A stretch of DNA of 64,000 nucleotides, from assembly GCA_012845835.1 (NCBI GenBank), contig JABAKD010000030.1, positions 12,627,580-12,691,579 on the forward strand. Reading direction: 5' to 3'. Of this stretch, positions 44,101 through 55,700 are shown one piece after another. How positions within the stretch are numbered: the stretch's first letter is position 1; the number at the start of each line of letters is the position of its first letter. The DNA comes from Undaria pinnatifida. Its lineage: Eukaryota; Sar; Phaeophyceae; Laminariales; Alariaceae. The notes below the pieces were generated by a model that was not told the DNA's origin, searched no databases, and was given only the letters and a program-made list of their open reading frames with translations. A program made the translations under genes and the position numbers.

Positions 44101-47100
44101 CCACACGCACAGACGAATACGCACGCAAGCACGAATACGCACGCAAACACGAACACGAACACACACAAAAACACCTACGCACAGCCGACCGTTTCCGCTA
44201 TCCAATCGTCAACCTTCCCCTCCACCCTTTCCCCCAACCCCTAAGCGCAAAAACTAGCACCCACCTCCTTGACCTGCCGCCAGTTCAGCCAGCACCAGTC
44301 ACACCAATCGATGACCAGCTCATCTGACAGGCACAGGCCGTGGTCAATCGGGATCAACTCATACTCCGTCTTGCTCTCCTGGAACCTTGTCAACCGACGC
44401 GCGCTTCCGCCCCCGGCATCCTCCCCTCCCCCACCGCCACGGTAACTCCTCGAAGGCGTTGCCCCTTCCCCGGGGACAGGGGCTGTCTGTCCCCCCCCAG
44501 CCGCCGCCGACTGTCCCATGCTGCTGTCGCTGCTATCTTGGCGCATGTGGCGGCTCCCGCTTCCCTGGCGATTCCGGTCTGAAAAACTGCAGCTGCGTCG
44601 AGGACGGCTTCTTACGAGGATATTGACGCTGTTGCGGTCGCGGTTAAGAATACGCATGTCTAGAAGGGCGATTTTCTGAACCTCTCGCGGGGTCAGCTTT
44701 GACGGGGAGATGTCCTCCACCACCTGGTAGGGAAGGGTCAGGGGACGCAGGACAGGGGGGCGTGATAGAGGAGGGGCGGAGATGGGGGAGAGGGGGGGGG
44801 GAGGGGGAGGCGGTAAGAGGGGAAGGAGAGGGGGAGGGGAAAGGGGAGGAGCGGGAAGGGGAGAGGGAAAGGGGGACCACACGGCAGGCGACGAGATGCG
44901 TTAGCTTTATTACGAGTGTTGAGTAAGGTATGCAAGGCCCTCCGCTTCGCGGGCGGCAATTACCGCTCGCTGTGCTCGCTCAGGAAGGAAAAAATATCAG
45001 AACAAATGAGCAGAAGCGGACAGAGGTCCACGAATAATTGTAGGTGCTGGCGAATTGACATGCCAAGAGCCCCACCTCCATGCTCCAGGGAAACGACCCG
45101 GACGCCACAAGTATACCGTATGCACGAGTCATCCCTCTATAGTGCTATCCCTCTGTAGTGCGGGATTGAGCTCCATAAGTGAGGAACTAGCGGTTAGTCA
45201 TTATTCAAGTCATTTCACGGATACGCATATTGTTTTTTAGGGCTAAGGCATAGATGCTCATCATTCGGGTTGCGCGAACGAATGCCTTCGAAGTCATGTA
45301 TACCAGGGTCATGATGATATTGAGCTCTTCCTCATGTTAGGAGCTCAGAAACTTCTTCGAATCTGCTGCACCCCAAGCTACCGTGGGACGGCTCGCACCT
45401 GATGTCTTACTTGCTGTCGTGTACATGTCTCAAGAGCTTGTGACTACATAGCTTTTGCCTCTCTATAGAACGACAAGTCGGCACGGACTCTGACTGGGTA
45501 CGACGGATGTGGATGGGTGGAAAAAGTGGGTTATTTGATCAACACACGGGGTAGTACCGTGGAACGTGTGTGGTTGAAGTGCCAGCAGCGAGATTATGGT
45601 GAGGTCAGTCACCCTCGGATGTTCTATTCTAAAAACAGTGCATTACGTCAATATGGCGGTCCGTCACAAGGCTGAGTGTCACCGGTACTGTACTTGGAAA
45701 TAAATGAAAAGCAGTTGTTGGTGGCTTCGTAACGCAATTTTCAAAGCGCCACAACAAAAAATACCCGCACGATACATATTGGCTCTCGGCACCGCTTTTG
45801 CTCTTGTCTGCTCGCTTGCGTTGTCGCATTCTGGTCAACACAGACGTACTGCTGTGTATTGATCCGAAAAAAAAAAAATCCCCCTCGGCAGTAAAGAGCC
45901 GAGAGGAGTCTGCGAGGCCAGAGAACCGTCGAGGGCGGCCTCCGAAGGCACCGATTTTTTCGTGAGTGAGTATATATACTCTGAGCAATACCCCGGTATA
46001 CCCGAGTACGACAAAACTAAACAGGGTTGGTACCCGCGGACCCCGAGGTATACGGACAGGGTAGGGGACTAGGTGCGTTAGTGTGATTCTTAGGATGTGT
46101 TTACAGTAGTAGGGTAGACTATATAATACCTTGCGCCGTACCCGGGTACATACCCGAGCGGGGGATTTCGAAGCCGCTCTGTGACCTCACCATATCATGC
46201 CGGACGAACTCTTGGAAGCTGCCGAGCTTCTTCCGCTCCTTGTGGTCCCAGTAGCAGAACGCCGGATGCTTCGCCTCGACGAGGGTCGTCGCAGGAACTC
46301 CGTGCAGGTGCAAGTCGTCCTACCGCCAAGAAACGAAACACCCACCACCGACACCGACACCGTCGAAAAATCAGCAGCAACGACAACACCAACAACATAA
46401 AATGAGCAACAATAAAATACGAACAACAAAACTAGCAAGCAGTGCAAAAAAATGTGACCAATTGGATGACAACAAACCATTTATTCAACAACGAATTACG
46501 ACCAGCACCAACAGCATACATACCACATTCCTGGTCTGCTCGTAGCACCCCCCCCCCCACCCCCGCCCTTCCCCCTTTCCCCTCAAAATAAAGCGCTCAC
46601 CAGTATATAGGCTGCCACTTCTCTGAGATAAGATTCCCCCGCATCTATCCCGGGGCGCATGGACACTTCCGCCCCCCCCAACCCCCCCTGCATCGCCTCC
46701 CTGTGGGCACGGCATCATCCAAACGAGAAGGGCAGCGGTCCACAAGTCAAAACAAACCATAACAGAAGTATGGACAACAACGAAAATAGGAGAAACAAGC
46801 AACGCCAAAAGCAAAAAAAAAAAAACGTCAAAACAACATCAAAAGTCAAAACGAGAACGACCAGTCAAAACAAACTACCAAAAATCAACAAGCCAAGGTA
46901 TGGCAAGGCCAGCCGGCTAAAACCGGTGCAAAGCAGCCCAGCGCAAACCAAACACACGGGCAAGGCAATGCTATTAATAGGCACCTTGGGTTGTTGGGAG
47001 CGAACGGCTCTTCATCCTGAGGCTTAAAGACGGCTACTTTCTGCCGCGCAGCGTCTTGGAGAAAGTAGGTCCCCCCCGTGCCCTCCAGGGTCAGCTCCGG

Positions 47101-50100
47101 CTTGAACCCGCGGTCAAGACCACGCCGAGCCTGAACAACAGGCAGGGACGCAAAAGCAAAGCGGGCGAGCAGGCAAGCAGGCAACAACGAAGTGTTCCGG
47201 TGGGCAGAACAAGCGAGAGGGGGAGGGGGAGGGGTTATTCCAGATTTTTCGGAAGGTCGTCGTCATATGGTGTTCACGTCACGGCCACCACAAGACACAG
47301 AGGTGGCCGCAGCGTGCGGCACAAAAACCGCTATCTTCGCGTATGAGCCAAAATCACGGGCTCCAGCGATAGGTTATGAGCCCGACTCGGCAGGTAGCCC
47401 CAACCAGGGATTGCCTCGAACATTATATACGAGCACATATGGTCAACCTCTTGCCATCCGCAGGCAACCCTCTGTGATGAACAATGGTGGGCTGCACCGC
47501 GAATCACAGGGAATAATCTACTGCTTGGTTGGACGCCTCCCCATATTCCCACCAAATGGCCACTGGGAGAGCTAATGAGAGCTAATGAGGTCATCTGTCA
47601 TACGCTGTGATACACAATGCATACGTGCCGTCGAAAACGGACACTGGTATGCGTTCTAAACTGGAATAACTTATGCACTGCAATCAGAAGGCTTATGAAA
47701 TCCTGTATAATAGGTACTGCTGTGGGCGGAACTGTAGGCTAAGCTGTTAACTCGTTGGGGCTGGTCGCCGGTACTTGCCCGGTTACTTGGGCGGTGGCTA
47801 GGTGGTTAACTGTTTCTTCTTGAGTTTTCAAGAGCTGATTCACGATACGCGTGGTTATTTACTGTTTATGTTAAGAACGCCTGCGTTCCCCCTTTTCAAC
47901 TTGCGACGCCTCCGAGATTTCAATCCAAATCCATCCCGCAAGGGAACCTCGTAATCAGATTACATACAGAGTCCACAGACTGCGCCATGGACCATTCGCC
48001 GGGGAGCGGTAGACAGGGTACACGTATACGTTAGCGTCCGACGCGCAAAGCGCTGATGGAGGTATCTCCGTAGGGCAAGACTGTGGTTGTTGGGCGATGA
48101 TGGCGATCGGTGATGCTATTCACATACGGTAGGGCACTCTGTTTAAGAGCGTCCAAAAAATAAGAGGAAACGGACTTAACGCCTTTCGATATGCACCTGC
48201 GTGTTCGAGAACAAGCTGCTTGGAAATGAAACGGGATCAGATTTACAGCAGAAAAAGGGCCAAGAGCGGTCGAATCGACTTGTCACGCCATGTAACGTCT
48301 ATACGAAAACCTACATGATACCGAATCCTACATAACAGCGGCAATACCAGCCTGTTCCGAGAGGCTCTTAGCGCCAGGTTTGAAGCCGCCACATGGATGA
48401 CGCGATTCGCGGCTGGTCAGTGCGCGAGTGCTCCGACGTGAAAACAACAAACGTGTGCAGCCCACAGCAACAACTAAAATCCCACCAACTCTTACATTAC
48501 ACCGGCAGCAACAGCAGCAAGAGCGGCAACAAAAAAAGGTAACAGCAGAAAACGCCGCAGAAGCAGCAGGAGTGATGGACCCACGAAACACGAACAAGAA
48601 AAACAAGGCACGCGCCACTGCTTCTATCAAACGCTGGCCTGATCATCACTTTTTGCATACCTGGCCAAAAATCGCTATTTTGTTTCCAGGTTGCCAAAAT
48701 TGCCACATTTTTTTCTTACCTAGCCAAGCTGATAATTATGTTCCAACCCTGCCAAATTGGCACATATTCCATCAACCTGATCCAGAAAACCCTCTTCAAT
48801 TTTTTCCCAACAGGCTGAAAACTGCCCCATACTTTATCTCACCTGGCCTAGAACCCTCGAAAGCGATCGCGGGAGGCCGCCAGCGCCCAGAAACGGCTCG
48901 AGGCTGTACGGCTTGCCCATTTCGTCCTGAGGCGAAGAAGCAAGGTACACCGTCTGTCCGTCCCTGTAGATCCCGCAGTCTTGGAGTGTGTGCGGGTTGC
49001 GCAGCTCACCACCTCGGAAGAAAAGTCGCTGCAAAAAAAAAAAAAAATGCGGGTCGGGGTTTGTTTCGAAACGAAACGAGACAGAAATTCTGAAAAACCG
49101 ATTTAAAAACGGATCCTTTTCTTCCGAAACGGAACCTACAAAACGAATACGTGAAACCAATTGAAAACGCATCGTTTTTTCTCTCGAAAACGGGACAGCC
49201 AAAACAAACAGTGAACCTGATTTTACACGGCGGCGGCAGCGGCAGCCGCCGCGGTGGCGCCGGCGACACGAACAGGCGGTTGGGCGGGTCACAACGTGTC
49301 CAGGAAGGAGAACAAGTCAACGACAATATTTCGCCAAAGGCTATATTTCGCCAAAAGCTACTGCGACAGATTTCCAACAATACAGTTCCACGATATTTAT
49401 CAATTTCTACCCGGTGGGAGGGGGGGGGGGTGTTCCTCGAGGAGGCGTGCTGTGCGCCGGCGACACGGACGGGCGGTTGGGCGGGTCACAACGTGCCCAG
49501 GAGGGGGAACAAGTCAATGACAATATTTCGCCAAAGGCTATATTTCGCCAGCGGCTACTGCAATAGATTTCCAACCATACACTTCCACGATGCTCCTCGA
49601 TTTACACCGGGAGGGAGGGGGGGGGGGTGATCCTCGAGGAGGCGTGTTTTTACATCACTCTAATCGAAATAGAGTGCTTTGAGGCCTTGGGGTGAATACC
49701 TAAATGCACTCTATACTTCCGAACAGAGTGATAGCTGTCATGATCCCGAGCCCAACTGGTAACATTTCTGGAGTGCAGGATTGTATTCTTGAAACTCTTT
49801 GGGGCCAGAGGTAGGTCTTGAGACTGGCGATAGCAAACGCCGCTTTGGACGGAATTGTAAGGAACACGTGGCGTATTCATTCCCATATCCCAACGGCCCT
49901 TACAGTTCCGCCCAGGGTTGTACTATAGCATCGGCCTTGACAGCATACCTATGGGCTTTGTCAGTAAGAAATACGTCATAGCTCCCGTACACGCATGCTT
50001 CGTGTATACGTGACCATCTTTGAGCGTTCGGTTCACTGCTGTATCACGTATCCCCCTTCATGCAAGTGGGCAGTATCATAACCCCAGCCCCTTCGCAAAA

Positions 50101-52713
50101 TGTTGGCGCCTCGTGTCCTGACATCCTGACTGGAAAACCGTACGTGCAAAATGCAAGGTACCAACATGTCCTCTACCCAAACAAGCGCAAAGCAGAACGG
50201 CGACGCACCAACCCGGGCAGCAATGGTACACTATTAACAGTACGGTTCGAGGCAATCCTGTATCGCTACGTACTACGCTACTACTACACAGTTGGAACTA
50301 TGCAACAGTCTGCAAGAAATCACGTCCATGGCAACTACTGCAACTCGTAACCCATGAATAAGAGAGTAGGTATGAACAAATAGAGATCCTATACCACAAC
50401 ACCCGGAGGGCATCACAAGCAGCAGCATCAACACGCCTCATAACAGCCTAGTCACAGTCAACATATCAATAACAACACGCAATAGTATTATCACATTCAC
50501 ATTCTAGTCAACACATTCTAGTCAACACATTTTAGTCAACACATGCTAGTCAACACAGCGATGGAAGGGAGGGGTCGTTCGACATGTTCTGGGGATACGC
50601 AACCAATCACAAAATATTCCTCGCGTATCGCGCAGCTCGGGTGATGCCCCCCTCGGTGCTCGACGAATTTCAGAGCACACGAGTTGCCTATGCCAAGTCG
50701 CAATGTTGGCCTAGTCTAAGGGTACTACGGGGAGACACCGACCTGTATCCTACATGAGGCCTAAGGGTACTAAGGGGAATCATCCACCTATATCCTACAT
50801 GAGGACACAAACACCGTAACACGCGCGATCGGAGCATATCACACACAGCTGGCAAACATGAGCTTACATAGTTGAAATCCTTTATGTCACAGCTGTGTAC
50901 TATTATACTGTATTATCGTATTTTGAATTTGTAATAACAAAGACAAGTAGTTTACAGTAGTACAACACCTACTCGTTGTCTAACGCAATGCCATAATGCA
51001 GTATACGAGTACAGCAGTACCATAATACAACTCATACCTGCGAGGCTGCTGGCAGGTGCAGCAGGCTCTGCAGGATATCCTTCAGATCTTTCACCGTGCT
51101 CCAAGATTTCACCATTAGCGCCCGTTTCCGAGCGTGGATCTTGCCATCCAGCGGCTGACATGACGAACAAACAGAGGATACAAGCAATGCGAAGAAAATC
51201 TTGAGCTTGACCCGTTTGCCTCGAATAACACCTCGCTGTCGCAACCGCTGATCCAACACTACTATTGATACGTCGTACCAAGTAATTCCCAGCCTGTTGA
51301 CGCGGACACAGTTATCATACTCTTACTTTCCAGCTCAGCTCGTATCACAAGAGATGTCACCCCCACCGCCGACCTTCTGGACAAGCCGTGGTCATATCTG
51401 TCTCCCCTTCTTCCCCCCGGTGCGTGCCTTCGTTTATGTCGCGCATAGGGTTCAGCATTCCTACAGCTCGCCGATTAGCATCGAGCTTTGTCAACTCGCG
51501 CTCTCGGCACTTTTGGCATGTCAACTATTTAAGAAAAAACCCATTGCCGCATGTGCACTCACGAAATCGACCTCAAAAGTTACGCGGGTTACTGCTGTTG
51601 GATCAGTGGGGATGCCAGTTCTAGTTCTCAAAGGGAGGCTAGTTCTTAACGCCATTTCCAGTTTGCCAAGGAGTTCGCCAGTCTAACGGGGAGCGACTGC
51701 TCCCAAAGCTTCGTGCCGCCGACAGTTTCAATAATCCACTACTTTTCACCGGCCCACCGCTATTTCACCACTTCGTATACTCACCACCCACGGCTGTGCC
51801 GTTTTATGATACTGGTATGGGGTATGGGCCTTTCGTTGCGCTTTCGCGATGTTGTACCAAGTACTGGTATGTTACCAAGTACAAGTATCGACCCAATCGG
51901 GACCCACGTAAAGCGAACTATAGTGCGTGGTATGGGCCATTCGCTGCACTGGCTTGCTGCTATACGAAGCACTGTTGCCTTACCAAGTTCAAGCATGAAC
52001 CATGTTGGGGTCCACGTGCTACATACACAGCGATCAGACTACGTACCCAGGTACGAGCATAAAGGCAGATGCGGTCTTATCAATCGTCAAACGGGAGCGC
52101 GCTGCAGTACACCTATCATCGTTACCATCATGTTGCGAATACGTCGAGCATCTATATACTTGAACAGCACCTCCTTGCAATCATTCAGGGCCAACCCCTT
52201 TGGAACACCGAAACGGATGTAGAAAACGAGTGTCGAAAACGAATGTCGTAAACGAATGTCGAAAACGGATGTCGAAAAGGAATGTCGAAAAGGAATGTCG
52301 AAAAAGAATGTCGAAAACGAACGTCAAAAAAGAAATGGCGATCATAGTATCGGCCATACAAAGCAGTCCTTTCCGCTGGGAAAGGGGACGTTTCCGAAGG
52401 AGGTTGCATGACACACGCCAGACACGGTCGAACCTGTACTACTGCTATATCTTCCTAGTAGTAGATGCTAAATAAAATCGCACTATATTCTTGTCGTTGT
52501 TTATGTCGCTATATATATTTGATCTCACAGCCGAAGTGTATTTGAATATTATTTGTGACCTAAACCTCCTAAAAAATCTCCCCCTCCCCCCCCCCCCTCT
52601 TGCTCTCCCTTACTCAAACGCCCCACCAAATATCGAAATCCGCCACATTAATAAACACTTCACGCACAGGATATCACCTCATTATCTTTCGAGAGCCGTC
52701 CATGCCGCTGTGT

Positions 52714-52745
<32 letters not shown>

Positions 52746-55700
52746 CCTCGAACGCCCCTTTCTTCCCCATCACCCGCACCTTCGCCTAGACCTAGCACCA
52801 CACGTATAACAAACCCCTCACCTAAAGCCCTTCCCCCCCCCCCCCCCGCCCCCCGCCCCCGCCCCCACCCCCCACCCTCCCCCCCAACCCCACCCCCTCG
52901 AACACTCCACCCTCTCTTTACTCACTGATTGTACGACTTACCCCAGAATATACACGATGAACTGATGTATTATTTCCAAAAATGTCACATTTATCCCCTC
53001 GAAATAATGTATAGTTTCCAGGCACATATCGAGCTGCCCCCCCCCCCCCCCCCCCCCCCTCCCCCCCCCCCGCGCCAACCCCCCCCCCCCCCCCCCCGCC
53101 CCCAATAATATACTGGTGCCAAAACCGTCAGATTTATCCCCTCGAAAGGATTTATAGCTTACATGCACAAATTGCCCCTTTCCCCCCCCCCCCCCCCCCC
53201 CCCGCCCCCCTCCAAACCCGCTCGCTTTTGATCAAAACCAGGCCCCCCCTTTGCCTTCACAGCTGTCAGATTTTGTCCCCCTCAGAAACGGGTTTTATAG
53301 TTTCCGCGCACAGACTGACTAAAATCATCCTGTTGACCCTGATAGCTACACTGTAGCTGTAAGGGGAGTCGCCGACCTATATCCTTAATGAGGACACACA
53401 ACTCGTAATGCGCGCGATCGGAGTATCACACACAGCTTGCAAAGATGAGTTTCGACGAAATCTTCGATCTCACAGCTGGAGTGTATTTTAATTTTTATAA
53501 TATTCGACAATCACGAAAAAAAAGGGTCATGAGGTGGTGCCTGTACTACTGCTGCTGCTAAAGCTCTTCCTAGAAGCTTGAAAAAGTCGCACTACATACT
53601 CTTTTTTTTTAGATGGCTATCCTACCATCAAGAAAACATAGGTTAACAAAATCGCACTATGTACTCGTTGTTTAACGTCGCTATCCTACCATTAACGAAA
53701 AAAAAAGGGTTGAAAGCCTTTTGCGACTGCAAAAATGATCCCGTGCATAATCCAGGCGATTTGTCTCGAAAAGGTGGGTGGAATTCTGAAATGGTCAAGG
53801 GAGAACAAAAAAACTCCTGTGAGGTGCGTACCCATGCACCAGCCCCTGCTTCGGTCTACGGTACACGCGGCAATGCAGTTTCGAGCGTGAGCTTCACACT
53901 AGACAACATCGTTAGCGTTGCTTTCCTTCATCACCAAAGCATACCTGGTACGTGAGTACAAGGTACCAAATATGTCGAGAGCGGTGGCAAGCAAAAACGC
54001 GCGCTGGCCAAGGATGCAGGGTCAAGTGTTCCACACTAAAAGCTAGTAGTCTGGTGCCAGTCAAGGTAAATGAAGTAAAAACATGCTGTCAGCTGGCATG
54101 TTTACTGGTACTCCTTGTCGTTTATTTGTACACCGCGCTATTATTATCCACAAAAGAAACAAATTACCCAAGCTGGCATTGCCATACTATTCCGATGTAG
54201 TGTTTACGTTCGTATCATGAGTAAAACAGCATATCATACGGAGAGTAGCATCGTAATTCGTCGAACTCACGGCTGACGTCCTTGAAATATTTTTATAAAG
54301 TACAGTATGCCGTATATGGTGCGTCGTGCGTAGGATGGCGGCATATTTTGAAAATAAAAATAAGTGCATAGTGCATACTGCTGTACGTCGACCCCCTGCT
54401 ACGTCGTATATACGTACGTACGCACGCACATTAGACGCGACAATCGCACTGCATCATGAAATATAAAATATACCAACAGGGAGTCGTACAACAACAGTAA
54501 ATCATGGTGTGTTAATCGCGGAGGCATACTGGGTTTAGACTATGGCTGTACGAGTGTCATCAAATAAAAAATCTATTACACGAGTGCTCGTGCGTGATGA
54601 CGGAGTAAGGCGCAGGGACCGGGCAACGCCGCCGTTTTACGTATGTATGAATCCAACTCCTGCTGCTGTACTCATCAAAACAGCTGCCGCTAAGCTATTA
54701 CACGTGTATTAGACCATATGGTACGAAGCATGTACACATGTATTACACATACCCTGGTATGTTCTGGGTTTGTACCCTCCCCCCCCCGATACATGGCCGG
54801 GCCCGATCAATAGTCGTGTGTAATTATCCACCGCAAAATAAGAACACCATGTCCGGCTAAGGATACACACTATAGTTAATACCATGTAGTGCGTAGTATG
54901 TAGGGCTGGCGCGCCGCAAAGGCTAGTCGGGTGCGACCTTCACTTGTGTGCATACAGTACCAGGTATTGCAGCAGGGCCTTTTTGGGATTTGAGGGGGCG
55001 TGGGGCGTACTCACATGTTGCTTGCCTTACTCATTTGACCCTTGAACACGCATCCCTTTTTCGAGACGGAGCACCTTTCCTACTCCTAATAGAGAACTCC
55101 AACATTTGTGGGCGCTCAGAAGGTTTCTTCCATGTAGTACACACACACCTTTGTTGGAAATCTTATCTCCCTTCTTGGGGAGCGAAAAACGTGACCATAA
55201 CACCTTTATACCATTGCGAGGATTACGATTACAGCATCAGCCACAAGAACAACTGGGGCTGCTACTCGTACAGACATAATACCGTTACTGCTGTATCGTA
55301 GATTAGACTAGGGGATTATTAACAGGGTTTTCACGTACCATCCTGTTGGGACCTACGTTTTCAGCGACCAAAAAAACTATCAAGTGCGGTGATATCATCA
55401 AGATTTTTACAGAAAAAGCGCGCAGCAGCACAAGTATCACTACGCTGCCTATAAGTGCGGTGTTATCATCAAGTTTTTACAGAAAGAGCGGGCAGAAGCA
55501 CAAGTATCACTACGCTACCTGCGCGCCAGCTGTACAGCTCCTTACACTTCACTTTCGTTACATCCCCTACAAACCCAGCAGCGCAGGCTGCTTCGTGTAG
55601 CCGATACAACTGCAGTGCAACTAATTTGTACCATGGTACCTGGTATTCGACAGTTTTCCCATCTCAAGTCCCGCATAAACATGATGATTGAAGCATCGGC

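Noticed and set aside
52491-52928. Pro-rich frame of 145 codons
   Set aside because: Produced by C runs in the composite repeat element.
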